Origin: Morinoia aosen
Lineage: Eukaryota; Arthropoda; Malacostraca; Amphipoda; Talitridae
Direction of reading: 5' to 3'
NCBI GenBank assembly: GCA_030386875.1
Contig: CM059560.1
Coordinates: 30,374,183 to 30,438,182, forward strand
Length of the DNA stretch: 64,000 nt
The notes under the pieces: generated by a model
Seen by the model: only the letters and a program-made list of their open reading frames with translations
Told to the model about the DNA's origin: nothing
The model's database searches: none
Part shown: positions 41,571-55,290 of the stretch, piece by piece
Layout: each line of letters starts with the position of its first letter
Position numbering within the stretch: the first letter of the stretch is position 1
Program-made: the position numbers and the translations under genes

Positions 41571-42777
41571 AGCACTGCATTAACTAAAAGCCATTCACCA
41601 GACTTCAGCAACCAATGCTTCAGAGCAAGCAATGAGCAGTGTAGAAACGAAGAGCGCAAGATTTCAAGGTACCCAGATAAGGAACAGCACCATCATCATA
41701 CATCCTCCCAAACAATGATACTGAGAACTCGCACATAAGTTTTGAGGGGAAATAAGTTCCTTGCGATAATCTAGACAATCCCAATTATTGTAATACCGAA
41801 AAACATGTCTACATATATACATAGTCTATTGCATCTCTTTCAGATATAAACTTGAGGATTTAATTTAACGTACTAGACAAAATAGAATGAACATTGTGAA
41901 GCAGCGACGACTTAGGTATACAAGTCCTCTGGATAACGCCATGCACAGCTCTCAATCATTATGCCAAGCCGCACGATTCGCACGTGCAAAACTGTCAAAG
42001 ACTGAAAGCGCGCACATAATACTGAATCATGGTCCGAAATTGTTGGTTTACAGGTCACTCGTACTTGAAAATTGGCACCGAGTTGACGGTTTTTTTACAA
42101 TTTTCTTCAACAAATATATTTTCGTGACTGTCTTCGAAAATACTATTGTATTGTAAAAACAGTATACTTCAGACCCTACATGACTATACCAGAACCTGGG
42201 AAAATATTAGCGACAAAATGAATTACAAAAAGGAAACTAACTATGGCTCCTTCTACTCGCTAAAAATCTCGCATGGAATCTACTACATTAGACACAGGTT
42301 ATCTTTAAACATATCACAGCATTACAGGTTTACTCATTACCTACCGAAACATTTCCTAGGATTAAGCTCCTCCTAAGTCTACCTATAAAAAGAAATACCA
42401 ATACTAGCAACAACGCTGATAAAAGTAATCACTAACAGACAAGACGATTGCCAATTCTTCACTCCATCGATCATGTAATCTAAGATTATGTACCTCAGCG
42501 TTTTGATATAACTCACTTGACAATATTGTTTCTCAATCTAAACTAGTTTGTCTTTGCAATAATTCACACGAGAATTTTGCGAACATATCTGAAAAACGTT
42601 TGACCATCTCGGATATCATTTTGTTTCTGAAATAGGATCACAAGCACGCAAGACAAATTTATCGCTCATCTAAACTGCAACTTGTTGCAATATCCCATGA
42701 AACAGAGACATGGGCGAAATGTACATTCAGAGAGAGAAGCGTAACGAACTTCTCCCTGCACTCTTTTTCGAGATTAT

Positions 42778-42990
42778 GTTTAGGCTTCCCTAACTACAAC
42801 AAAGGTGTTGCCAAGAGAGGAAAGAAGAAGATACCATTTGCTATGAAATTTTAGGAACGGGACACTTATGTAGAAAATGCGAACCCACAACAGAAATGGT
42901 ATGGTTGAAAGAAGCTTACGAAATAAGAGCTGAAAGAAGTAACAGGTGTGCTGAAAAAAAATGACATCAGTTAAACCGATAAAAAGGGAA
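42778..42990 (-). repeat. SINE-like family, 3' half
   Basis: Reverse-complement match: 'taggcttccctaactacaac' ... 'acaggtgtgctgaaa', followed by another full copy. Confidence 0.7.
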
Positions 42991-42999
42991 GGAGCAAAA

Positions 43000-43368
43000 T
43001 AGATTAGATTATAAGTTAGTTTAAGCCTCCCTATCCGCTAAAAAAAATAGAGCGTATCGAAGAGAGGAAGGAGGAAGGCACCATTTAGTATGGAGATAAG
43101 AAAATGAGAAATCAATGCTGAAGGGGCATAGAAACAGTAAGATGGGAAAGAAGTTCATGAAATAAGATAAAAGTTGAAGAAGAAAGTGAGAGGTGCTGAA
43201 AAACAGGACAGCAGTGAACCGAAAGAAGGTGGTCCTTAACATAACAAAAAAAAACTTTTATTTCAACAAAAAGAAGGCCTACCTAACTCTCAGCTCGGGC
43301 CCTCACATTTTTTCCCTGGGAGCGCTAATTCCTATAGATACAATAGTTGTATCCCCCTGAGGGGGGGA
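43000..43368 (-). repeat. SINE-like family, full copy
   Basis: Very close to 12066-12448 in reverse orientation, from AGATTAGATTATAAGTTAGT to TATCCCCCTGAGGGGGGG. Probably among the younger copies. Confidence 0.85.
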
Positions 43369-43374
43369 GCAAAA

Positions 43375-43470
43375 TAAAACAAAAAAAAAACTATTTTATT
43401 CGAACAAAAGGAAGGCTTATCTGATTTTCAACTCAGAACCTAACATCGTCTCTCTCTAGGTTATAATCAG
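43375..43470 (-). repeat. SINE-like family, internal fragment
   Basis: 'aaaactattttattcgaaca', 'ggaaggcttatctgattttc'. A decayed piece directly adjoining the previous copy. Confidence 0.55.
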
Positions 43471-43894
43471 GTGCAACGGTAATCACCGATAACGCTACAC
43501 CTACCTCTTTTTTATGTTATGGTTTAAAAGCGAGCGCCGCTTTCGCAAGTGCTAAGAGGGCTTCAACCCCATACGTCAAAGCAAGCACGTGATAATCCAA
43601 ACGTAGTCGTTAAGAGGATGGAGTGAATTAAATTAAAAGCGATTGAGTGAAATTTCAACTAATATGGTTTCACCTTCCACGCTGTGTTCGAGTAAAATTA
43701 AAAGAACTCGTATGCAGGAGATGTAAGAATAAAGATAATGTTAAGCAAAGGTTGAAACAAAACTCATCTAAGTTTGAATAAAAAGATTAGATTTTAAGTT
43801 AGACTCGTCTAAGATGAACTCAGTAAGCTAAACTACGGTTAGCGTCTACTGCTACTCGAAGGATCCATATAATTCAATTGGACTAGGAAAAATA

Positions 43895-44250
43895 ACATGA
43901 TTTAATTAAATGTTAGTTTAAGCCTTCCCAAGAACAACGAAGGCGTTTCAAAGTAGATAGGCACCATTTAGTATGGATAAAGGGAACACAGAATTTATGC
44001 ACAAGATACATAGAAACCTAAAGTTAAGAAAGAAGTTCAGGAAACAAAATAAAAGTTGAAGAAGCGAGTAGTAGGGGCTGAGAAACATGACAGCAGTGAA
44101 CCGAAAAAAGATAACCTATAACAAAACAAAAACTATTCAATTTTAATAAAAGGAAAGCCTACCTAACCTTTAGCTCGGGACCTCCCTTATTGTTCTCCGG
44201 AGCGCTAATTCCACATATATAATAGTTGTATCCCTCTGAGTGAAGAAAAA
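43895..44250 (-). repeat. SINE-like family, full copy
   Basis: Diverged full copy: 'ttagtttaagccttcccaag' to GGAGCGCTAATTCC and GTTGTATCCCTCTGAG. Confidence 0.8.
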
Positions 44251-44954
44251 TAACATGAAAACGATAATTACCCCTGAATAATGAAATCCGACGAATTAAA
44301 ATTAGATTATACGCTAACGATCTTGCTCTAAAGAGGGTCGTTCATTTGGCACGACACTCGAAGTGATACCAAGAATAATCACACGCCAAAGTTGACATTA
44401 ATCTAAGTACTAAACAAGACCATTAAAGAAACGAGACATGAGTACGGACGTGAAGGTAAAATAGGACGGTTTCGAATATAAGTAAAATTGAAATACGGCA
44501 CAGTAAATAAATACCCACAGAGAGCACTGGCGACAAAAATAAACTTGGCGTCGGAAATAGGGCTTTCGCTATTAGAATAAACTGTGCTAACTTATTCTTG
44601 GGTTTGAAGTAACCGCCAACCGTATATAAGATGAATCAAGAAACAAAATCTTTCATCACGTCAAAGAGATCAATTACTTTGCAAGTGCAGCGAATGTCGA
44701 CCGTCACCGCAGCCGCGTAGTATTGTTCGTCTGGCAAATTGGAGGCCACTGCATCAGTGTACTCACAAATGAATTGCTGCTAACGAATGCGATAAGTTTC
44801 ATGTCAACTACATTATGTTCCCGAATTATCTTTTAAATTAGGCCCCGAAAATAATTGTCTCAACTTTAATTCTAATTTAGAATTTTAGTAGCAAATATTT
44901 ACTTGTGCATCAGCATTTTCTGTTACTTTATTCTGAATCCACAGAGTGCCGAGT

Positions 44955-45030
44955 CAGCTGTACTGCTGATAGTCGTCTAATTTTAGAGTGCAGGAGGCTG
45001 GTTGCACGGTACGCCGGCCTCCCCGACGAG
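44955..45030 (+). repeat. Small hairpin motif, copy 2
   Basis: GGAGGC at 44993 pairs with GCCTCC at 45017 around TTGCACGGTACG. The flank GTCAGCTGT is shared with copy 1 at 41505. Confidence 0.5.
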
Positions 45031-45039
45031 AAAGAGAAG

Positions 45040-48000
45040 AAGAGTGGAACATAAGGTCTACTGAAGTATAAATCCAAACCTCACAACTGAGAGCAGCAAG
45101 TGTTGCTGTTTCAGTGCTGGGCAGCTAGGACAGTCACTCAGGACCGCTACATCCTCAAAGTACTCTGGAGAGCATAGACACTATCAGTATACCATCCTGA
45201 ATGTAGCTCAGGTATCCTACATATTCCAAGGACCGCTAAATTCCCAAGATGCGCTGAGGGGCATTCCTCTTTAGTACATCCCTCTTAGGGGTACAGTCAT
45301 CAGCAGCCAAAATACAAGAATCCTCTATAATTCATTGAGGACAGAATGATATGTTTCACTGTTATTTTTTGCTTTTTCATCACTATTGCTGATATTATGA
45401 ATCAACGTCCTACAAAGTCACAATATTCTAAGTAGCCCTCAAGTTCGATAGCCTATTGAGTAATTGGAGTTAATTGAAAATTCAAAATTAAAACAAATAT
45501 GTTAACGATTACAACTTTGTTCTAACACCGCACATGCTTACGAAGTTCTAATACGTTGTTATATATATAGCACAAATTACTTGAAAAAAGAATGTAATAC
45601 AATTTTAGAAAATTTCCAAAAAGATACAAGCCTGGTTATAGAAGTAGCTCATCAAAGATACTCAGGCAACATTACTGAGAGAAAATATTCGGGAACTTCA
45701 TGCACCAATTCAACGCTCACTCTAAACTCTACGGATTAATTTACTTAAACGGAGACGGGAGTATTGCACGCTACCCCACATCACAACCAGAGAGCCTCGC
45801 ACAGGCTTCTTTCGAAACACTTCATGCTCAATTTAGTTCTTTCAACTAAAGAAAGAAATGCGTTTTCCTACACGTCTGAAATGCGAATCCGTTTGTACAC
45901 TTTTTCCAGGCACAAATACAAACTACACATCTATGCCATGAAGGATGAGATGTTCTTAAAATGCATAGCGATCACTAACAGAGCATCACAACGCAGTGCA
46001 CGCTACACCTTACAAGATAACCGTAAATTACAGTGCCAATTGAATTGGTTTACCACGATGCATGATCCATTTCAAAAATCGATGTGCGCATGAGATCATA
46101 CCAAAATTAGAAAGGCTAAAAATTACAGATTGCTCACGAGTAGCGGCGCTATGCATGTGAGTGTACACGCTCGTCTACAGGACTTAGACAGGAGGTAAAA
46201 TAAACGAGCACCGGCAATAGGGATGAGAGCCGTTCTCGTCAGATATAAATCATTATACGAGTTGCGCAGAGCACATAAGAGAGAAACTTTCTGTCAGGCG
46301 CAAGTGAATCCGTCTTCGAAAATAAGCTTTGAAGAGAAGAATTGGGATCATTAGTAGAGACCGGACACCAACCAACATGTTTTGAAACCTAAAGTTTTAA
46401 TACCGCCCTTCAAACCAATATGTTCTTAATTTGAGACGGTGCTTAGATTTTAGATCACACAGCATCGCAAATGATAAAAAATGCAGGAACAGGAACAACG
46501 ACGCCATTGAGGAAGGCTAGCTAAAAGAATACTTTAAGGGTACCTTCCCCAGGTATAAAAAAACAGTAACGGATACGGTAGCCGATTCAGCGCAGCCTAT
46601 ATCATCAACAGCGCACACTAGCGATTATTCAGAGACGATGCACATGTCATTCACGGACCTCCGAGGACAGGCGTATAGTTTTCATGCCGTTGAAGCACGT
46701 AACTGCATTGAAGCAAAATAACTTCACTTAAGCTCATTACTCATAGTTAAATAGGAACTAATAATTTAACCATGACACAGTCATAAAATGCGAGATCTTC
46801 TAATAAATACTATAGAAATTGCTTTAGGATAAACTTTGTACTGATCGTAAATTTAAAATTATTTTCAGACTCGTCAGGAAAGAATTTTGGCCGCGTGTGA
46901 GAAAACAACAGGATACATCAATAAAGAAGAAAAAGTACCATTGCATCAGTCGCGGTAACGTTCGTTCAAAGATTTGCTTTCGCTCCGTGTGATGAACACA
47001 CATTTCATCAGTCATAGAATTTATCAATGGATCACAATTCGTGGCAAAATTCAACTTTGAGTACAGTCAATACGCAATTCAATTGTTACTCACACTCAGT
47101 GCTTTAAGTGCATAACAACATACATTTTTACGACTTCTCACCTACTAGATAATATTTTAATTTTTAACAATTCATGCATTTCGACGTAACGGAATTCTGA
47201 AAAGCCACATTATAACCGAGATAAGCCGAATTTTTTTTAGTAGTACAACCCATGAATTTCCACACTGGTGAGGCCTTCAACATCTACTCTGGAATCCTTG
47301 TTGCTTTCGGCATTACAAGCCAATGTGTATTGATTCTTGAGTCAAAATCCTCCCCAGCACACATAAGATAAAGATTTAACTAAAAGACACCCAGTACTTG
47401 CTACTCATTGATGAAATTTTCCACTCATCACGCTCCCAGTTATGGCTCTGCGCCCGTCAACGAAAATACCAGCCATTTTAGAAACTCTACTCTTATTCAA
47501 GAGCCTACGCTAGGGTGAAGATTTCAGTGTACGTTTTATTCTGTCAAGATATGAAGAAGAGAAGTGATAATGAGAACAAATGACACAAGCTCCAGCTCTG
47601 AACTGCATGCAAAAGTTTACAATATCTTATTCATAGAAAGTTGGAAGGAAACCACGTTCAAATACTATAACCAAAACTGAAATTTCAGTGGGAACAGAGC
47701 AAGAATTTTCCAAAAGTAAAAATTCCAACAATTGCTATACAATTTCCAGAGGCGGAAAAATCACTATTGAGAAGTAAATTATGAAGCAATCATACGTGCG
47801 TTCTTCCATTATAGCCATTGCACGGAAAGGTATAAGTACTAGGAGAGTGCTCACCACACTCGGTACACAAGTAAGTACGCTAACAGAAAGCCATGCCATA
47901 CACGTTCACAGATATACATTAATATAGTATATATAGAGAGAAACAACAACACAACACCGACACCATGAACCCGTAAATGATAATATATGTAGATAGTAGT

Positions 48001-49390
48001 TAAATGCAGATATCGAAGGCATCCAATGTTTACCACGACGTAACGGCACTAACTACTGGTGGTGACCAAACTGTAACTATCACTCGTATTTTACATGTCA
48101 CAGGTGATGTCACAGGTGATATTGCAGGTATACTCACGGAGTAAGGAGGTAACAAATCATACGAGGATAATCACTCCCAACAGCGAGAGAAAGTCTACCA
48201 ACACCAGTACCGCAACACCACCTATACTTTAAAACCACTCTACAAGGGTAACGCAATTGCTCCAACATCAGCTCAGCAATGCGCTTTAATCTACAGGGCA
48301 CACTGTCGGTTACTACGCTTAATTAGGAGACTCTCAAATCTAAAACTGTGCTCTTGAGAAAGTATGAAATATTAATAACGTTTTAAATTCCAGATTGTGC
48401 AACACACGGTAGAAGTAACAGCAATTCAAGCTCTAAATGCTATCGTACCTATCACCGCTCCACTTTCAATGAGGTATTATTAGATATCTCAAACACAAAA
48501 ATCAAATAGAAATGTCATTAGCTGAAGGTTTCCTACCCCAGAAGCAGGTCCTTCAACGGGTCAAGTTGAGAGGTTCAGTATATAAAGAGAATATCAGTAA
48601 TTACAGTAGGCCACCTACACTACAAAGAACAGTTAATAAAAACAGTCTACCTTACATGATTCTTTATATTTAAAAGGTAAGAAATATTTAAAATATTCAA
48701 CATGAAAAGCCTAAACATTTAGGGGATTTAATTGAGCGATTTCAGGGAAGACCGACGGGAGTAGAACTATTTCCAGAGCTACAATTCAAAAGTTTAATTA
48801 TTCAAGAAAACCGCTAATGGTTCGAGCTTCGGCTGTTGAACTCAGTAACCTCGATTATTTGCAACTGATTTCCACCGAAAGCAAGGCAATGTAAAGAAAA
48901 TATAATGCTAAACATGTAAACGTAAATGCAAGCAACAGCTTTAATAAGGTCCGTTTTACACACACTTGTTTCTGAACATTTATTCAAATAGGACCAAACA
49001 GCTACTCTACAACAAAAAATAGCAAGCGAAGTAATTGAGTACCAATAAGTACCAATGAATAAATAAGGAATTTAAAGGGAAAACACGCAAAAAATTCACA
49101 AAATAGGAACAGGCAGAAAAATAGAGAAAATGTACAGTTGATGAAAATGAAGTCATTCTTTACAATTCCGAGCTATTAAACTTGAACCCTTTTTACCCCT
49201 ACTCATCTCTCTCCCTCTCTCTTTCTCTCTCTGTGGTGAATACCCTGAATACCAGACAGAGCGGTGACTACCACCATTGCTGTCCCGGCAGCTCGCAACA
49301 GGTACTGAACGGACGAGGCGAGAGGGCTGAGAACCCCATCTCTCGTACGTACTTCCATTTCACGAACTGACGACCAAGATTTTCGGACAG
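45040..49390. other. No recognisable gene; one CT-rich run
   Basis: AT-rich sequence between the two host genes. Reading frames such as 45764-46093 lack known motifs. A CT-rich run (CTCTCTCCCTCTCTCTTTCT) at 49206-49232 just precedes the decayed LINE and may belong to its 5' UTR. Confidence 0.4.
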
Positions 49391-49394
49391 TCAA

Positions 49395-52070
49395 ATCCTC
49401 AAAATTCTTGCTTTGAACGCGCGAGGTTGCGGTGCATGTGATGGGGAAAAGGAGTGAAAAATTGGAAGCTCATTTCAGAGGCGTAAACTGGATATATTTG
49501 CATTGAGTTAGACAAAGATGAAAGGGTCGATTTAGTGTGAATGGAATAAAATCGGGTGTAATGAGCGGAAGGGGGAGTAGCCTAAATGCTGAGCGGTATT
49601 GTTGAGTAGTGTTACGGAAGGAGTCGGAGAAACCGATGCGAGTGAAAGTGAAGTTAGGTCAGGAGTCGTGGCTGTCTGTGAGGGCGTGTGACCCAGGGTG
49701 CTACAGAAGTGAAAAGGAGAGGATTAGGTTTAGGGCCGACTTTACAAACTGTGTTGCGAGTAGTTTTAGAGTAAATGTGTACGCTGTGGTCTCGGGCGAT
49801 CCGAATGCGAGAGGGAAGACTGTCGTGTAATGAAGTTTAGCAGGGAAGTTTGGAGTGCCTAATGTGAATGAGAATGGTGAGCTGTTAGCTATCTTTAGCG
49901 AATGAAATGAGCGTTGACAATACACAATACATGTTTCAAGAAAAATGATCGGCATACGTATACATGGGTCCGAGTAGTATGAGGAAGAACTGTGGAGAAG
50001 ACAATGATGGAATTTATTGTAGTAAAAAAATGACAGACAAGCGGTTGTTAAATGTTCACGTATTAAGAGGAGAGTCAGGAGGTACATCTGACCATTATGT
50101 GACGGAAGGTTAGTTAAGTTCAAGTGTGTCAGCCATGGAAGGGAGGAAAAAGAGAAATTAGAGCGAGAAGGATAGTATACGTGAGTATGGGATCTGTGTG
50201 ACGCAAGAGAGGAAACGTAGCATAAGACGAGGTTAAGTGTACGAGAAAGCGATGCAGAAAGAAGGTAGAAGTAACAAGAGAGAATTGAAGTTTTTTAACT
50301 AGTCTGTCATACACACTGCTGGAACAGTTTGTAGTTTCAGGCCCGTGGGGGGAAAGAAGCAAGAAAGATGTGAATGGTGAAATGGAGTCAAGGATACTAT
50401 CAGAAAAAACAGGAAGGCGCATGAAGAATGGCTACAAAATGGTGGAGACAGATCGGCGCAAGGAAGGTATAGGTACAAACGAAGGGATGTAAAGAGAAGA
50501 GAGCGGTTAGTTGGAAGAGGGTAGTAGGTTTGAGGTAAATTTTGAGGAGAATAAGAACATGTTCCGGAAGTGAAAAAAGTACAGAAGGGCGAGGAAATAT
50601 AACAACATAAAGTGAAAGATGGGAACGGAGAGATGCTGCGTGAATGTGCTGCGGTCATAAGGCATTGATTAGAATATTTTGAGCTACTGTTGAACATGGA
50701 AGACAACAGGCGCACAGTGATGATGATGATGACAACTGGAGACGGGTGGAGAATTTCACTGGTAGGAGAACGCGAAAGTGAAAAAGTCATGGGAGTGGAA
50801 GTGGAACTTGTTCTGGAAAGAACGTTGTTGGATAAAGCACCGAGTTTGGATGGAGTCACAGGAGAGCTAGAAGAAGGGCGATGTGACAGTGATTGTTAGG
50901 TTGGTGTGGTTGTTGAATTCGTGTTTTGTAGTAGGTAAGATGACGAGATGATAGATCGGAGTAGCAAGTGTGTGACTCCGAAGTATGAGGATAAAGGAGG
51001 AGGTATGAGTGCAGTAATTCAAGGGGTATAAGTTTATTATATGATTGGTAAGGTGTAGTGTAGTGAATCGTACTATGAGAGTAAATGGAAAAACATGCAA
51101 TAGAAAAGCAGCGCGGTTTCTGGAAGGGTAGAGGGTGTGTACATCAGATTTACACAGCGCCAATGCGTCTAAGTACCAAATGAAATAGAGAGAGGTGTAT
51201 TGGGTGTTTATAGATCTTGAGAAAGCGTGCAACAGAGTTGATTAGAAAGCGTTGTGGGAAGTGCTGCGAGTGCATGGCATGAGGATTAAGCTGCTTGTTG
51301 CTGTTAGGAGTTTCCAAGACGAGAGCGGAGGAATGAGTGGTTTGAAAAGCGGGGGGATTTGCGTCTGTAACGTGTCATGTCCCCGCGGATACTCAATAAA
51401 TATGTAAATGATGGACGGTGTTGTAGGTGAGGTGAAGGTGATTGTCATGTGTGGGAACTGAAATAGTTGGATGCACAGGGGGCTGGATCGTCGACCTGAC
51501 GCAGCTACTCCATGTTGATGATACAGGGTCAAAGGCCGGGTCGGAGATGAAACTGTGTTGATTGGTGAAAGAGTTTGGAAGGGTGTGTGACAGCAGGAAC
51601 TTAGGATAAATGAAATAAAAGTTCAAGTTTTGAGGTGTTCAAGTGTGCCGGTCGTGGAAGAAGGGAATGTAAGCTGGAATAAGAGTTGTGAGAGGAAGTG
51701 AGGTGTTTCAAGGGTTTGTCAGTGTCTGGTAACGAATCGTAAATTAGATGAGGTGAGAACTAAGGTAAAAAGAGGATACTAAGCGTGTGTGGGGAGGTTT
51801 GAAGTGGTTGTAAGGAATAATAGCGGCCTGAGAGTAGAAGTTAAATGGAGATTGTGTGGTCTAGGCAATAGTGTTGTATGGATTTGAGACGAGGGGCTCT
51901 GAAGTGGGTGATAGGAATCTGTTGAATATGCTAGAGATGAAGACTGTGAAGGAGTGACGTCGTGAAATAGGCAAAGGTCTGAGGTGAGATGCATGACGAG
52001 TTAGGAGATAACTGGCGAGAAGGATGGACTGCTGTGTGTTGAAATGGAGCATGAAGGAGCACCGGCCTCA
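49395..52070 (+). pseudogene. Decayed RTE-like (CFDP2-like) LINE
   Basis: Many frames with stops, but the order of motifs is clear on +: endonuclease start ILALNARGCGACDGE, then 'DIFAL', VYAVVSGDPNARG (the 'GD.NA' motif), FGVPNVNENGELLAI, 'MEDNRRTVMMMM', LDKAPSLDGVTGEL, 'FWKGRGC', YWVFIDLEKACNRVD (RT block with catalytic Asp), ALWEVLRVHGMRIKLL, 'ADDTVLMAG'-like remains near 51515, and a thumb/C-terminal remnant. This is the layout of RTE/craniofacial-development-protein-2-like LINEs. The long apparent - strand frames (50299-50859 and others) are compositional shadows. Confidence 0.75.
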
Positions 52071-52089
52071 GTACAGCACAGAACAGCTT

Positions 52090-53465
52090 CGCTCTACTCA
52101 CAGAACTTCCCCAACAGATTTTTTCGAAGGTTGACTGTTTTCACCTTATTCACGAGACAATATTTTGACCCAGAAGTAAAAAGACGAGCCTCGCGATTTT
52201 CTTCACTTCAAAATCAGCCACATTATGCACTTTTCTAAACAGACTCGGGAAATTCAGTCCGACTAAACCTTCACGACCGGCAATATTCGCAAGTTTAATT
52301 TTCACCCCACAACACAAGCTAATCAGCAGTGAGATTATCACCGAGTTAGTGTGAGGTTTTAGTGGATTTTCACTTATATCTTAAGCAATTTTGAGTATCG
52401 TATCACTGAAAAAGATATGAAAATAACTCTTTAAACACTCCAGGAAAGCAGTAAGAACGTCAACAGATGGACTTTTCAGCGGTTGTTGAGATATGTGCTC
52501 TCTGCTAATCTGCTCGTCATATAATTTGACTTTAAAACATCCTCATCCTGCAACCGTCTTAACTATTGAAAAGGAGCAGCTAATTTGAAGTTCACATCCC
52601 AGTACAGACTAAGCTTTTAGGTGACCTTAGCAGCATTAATGTCAATGAAAGATAGAAACGACCATGATCCTGAAAGACATCGATGTTATTTATCTACAAT
52701 TCAATCCATACCTCGGTCTCAAACCTTCTTCATGTATTAGATTTTTTGCAAGCAACGGCTAAACATTCCTCATCTCCGATATGGCATACCTCCACGCTCA
52801 CTGTTTGTACAACACAATTTCTCAACAAATCATTCATCACTAAATCTGTGAGAAGTTCTTCCTCATCGTTTAGTAAGCAGTATTACTAAGGCACGTTTGC
52901 TCCCAGGTATATTATATTTCATATGTTGACACAAGTGCAGCTTATCAGAGCAAATTGCAAATCATAAGAGTAGGATGGCTTGCTTAATAACGCCTGCATC
53001 TCGAGCTGCAACGCGGCGACCAGTAAGTAAGTTATTGTCACACAGTAATTTGTGCCCTTATTTTATGCTCTTACTTATTAAACCTAAATGCTTACTTGAA
53101 CTCAATCTACTTATTGTATCCATACAGGCAGTTGTGTATCACCTCTAACTGATGCATGTAAGCTATTATGGAACATAGGAATGTCTTGCGTCTTTCACAA
53201 CTGGATATCCTCCCCAAATCATAATTATCATGGTAACTCCCAGTACTCTCATAATGAACTTTACCTTACATTCACAACACTGAAGTCTTTGATAACTCTT
53301 CAAAAATCCCCAGAAAATACAATTTTACTCTCAACCAATCAGTTCAACGCATCATCTACAAACCTAATCAGTCCCAATACTCAACTTCAATAACAGTTTT
53401 CTTTAAAGTTTCTGTTATTAATAAAACCTCATAACAAAATGCTGCCATTCAAAAAACGACTCTGG
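52090..53465. other. No recognisable feature
   Basis: AT-rich sequence. Short frames such as 52683-52889 and 53181-53393 show no motif and no splice context. Confidence 0.45.
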
Positions 53466-53469
53466 AAAA

Positions 53470-53845
53470 AGATTATTAGATTAGATTATAAGTTAGTTTA
53501 AGCCTCCCTAACCGCTACAAAAAAGAGCGTATCGAAGAGAGGAAGGAGGAAGGCACCATTTAGTATGGAGATAAGAGAATGAGGAATCTATGCAGAAGGG
53601 GCATAGAAACAGTAAAGTTGAGAAAGAAGTTCACGAAACAAGATAAAATTTGAAGAAGAAAGTGAGAGGTGCTGAAAAACAGGACAGTAGTAAACCGAAA
53701 AAAGGTGGTCCTTAACATAACAAAAAACATTTTATTTCAACAAAAAGAAGGCCTACCTAACTCTCAGCTCGGGCCCTCACATTTTTCCCCTGGGAGCGCT
53801 AATTCCCATAGATACAATATCTGTATCCCCCTGAGGGGAGCTCTG
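53470..53845 (-). repeat. SINE-like family, full copy
   Basis: Close match to the 43000 copy, including an intact 5' module (TATCCCCCTGAGGGGA, GGGAGCGCTAATTCCC). Confidence 0.85.
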
Positions 53846-54894
53846 GAAAAAACCCTGAAAAAGTGAAATAAACAAGAAGAGTTTTGTTTTAAAATATCTC
53901 ATACATAATAATATCATCATTCGAGAGAGCAATAATATCTTTCATGAAAAGACTAAATAGCATGAAAAATACTTTTATACTCGGGAATGAGAAAAGAAGA
54001 TTCACTCAGTTATTCGGTGTGTTTCAAGTGCTGTTATTATAAAAGGTAAGGTACTACGTCAAGAAGGGAGAGATCTTTGGCTAGGAACTAATTGCTACAG
54101 AAAAAAGCAAAGCACACAAAAATATTTGTTAGCACACTGCAATATAATCTTCATCACGTTTGTATAGATCTATATTATTTTTTTAGATCACAAGTCCATT
54201 ATTGAGATATGATTACATGTCTGCTACAGATATGCAGCTAGATACGAGCTAAGCTACACACCGTAACTTGAACATCAACTATTTGGAGAGAAAGAAGTAC
54301 ACTACACGCGAAACATCACAAATGCGATTTTTAACAACCTATAAGGACGTAATGAAGAACAAATATTACCATACTTGTAAGCAACATACACCACTTATTT
54401 TAATTTGCTCTCAAATAGCATTGCTCGTCCGAACAAATTTTAAATTCATCTTCTAGAGCCTTGTGAATGGGGATGCAAAAAAAAATTATGTCACACTTAA
54501 TCACGACATATACCAAAATCAGAAACAATTTTTTTTCATAAAAAACAAACAAATATTCAAGCCTCAAATTAAATCACAAAAAGCTAATAAAGTTTACCAC
54601 TCGATGAGGCAAGTTAGAAGAAATGCGAGCTGCAAACCACATCTTCCAATCCAACAGTGAATGCGTAGTGCAAAATAGAGAAAAAACCGTGGCTTCCCGG
54701 AAAGGGAGTCCTTTACCTCAAGATAGGTAAAATTAAGAAATTTTTAGCAGTGCATGACCATAATTAGGTAATATCTTGAAACAAAAGTGAATTAACACAT
54801 TAATACTACTGCACCGTTCATAGGTTCATAGCAGCGTGTCCAAAAAGTAGGCTATCTTGCTTGCAAGGCTGTCGATCATCCAGAAGCCGAGCTG

Positions 54895-55290
54895 CTAATC
54901 AAGATGTTCATGACCTGCCAAGAACTCCTTGGCATTTCCAAATTCATCATAACAAATCTCGTACCCTTTAGTTACCAAGAATTCTTCAGTGCACTCTAGT
55001 TGAGATTTGCTTATGGCACCATCATTTACCAGAGGACGAGTCAGCTGATGCGAGGCCACTTGACGCCTGCCTTCCTTTACTGCCTCAGCACCACACCCAG
55101 CAGCATCAGGGGCGACGTCAATAGACTCACGGCGAGTTGGGGCTGCCGCACTGCTGGTGCCGTTGACCGCACCACCGCCGTTCGTGGAGGTGAGTGACGG
55201 CGCTGACCAGCCGCTCAACTGACGGATTCCATTCCTGGTGCAGCTTTCGTAAGCGCTGGATGAAACGTCGCTCCCCAACACGTCCTTTAT
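54895..55290 (-). CDS. TMEM164: TMEM164-like last exon, low-complexity C terminus
   Basis: 131 codons after acceptor [35 protein letters not shown], an Ala/Gly/Ser-rich disordered stretch ([20 protein letters not shown]) and a polar end ([19 protein letters not shown]), stop at 54895. Longer than the vertebrate tail as I recall it. The reading frame extends upstream to 55446, but the phase-0 acceptor at 55291 fits better. Confidence 0.75.
   Translation of the reverse strand: MKDVLGSDVSSSAYESCTRNGIRQLSGWSAPSLTSTNGGGAVNGTSSAAAPTRRESIDVAPDAAGCGAEAVKEGRRQVASHQLTRPLVNDGAISKSQLECTEEFLVTKGYEICYDEFGNAKEFLAGHEHLD

Noticed and set aside
50129..51626. Several long - strand frames rich in Ser, Thr, Leu and Phe
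   Set aside because: They are the complement of a purine-rich decayed LINE whose motifs read on +.
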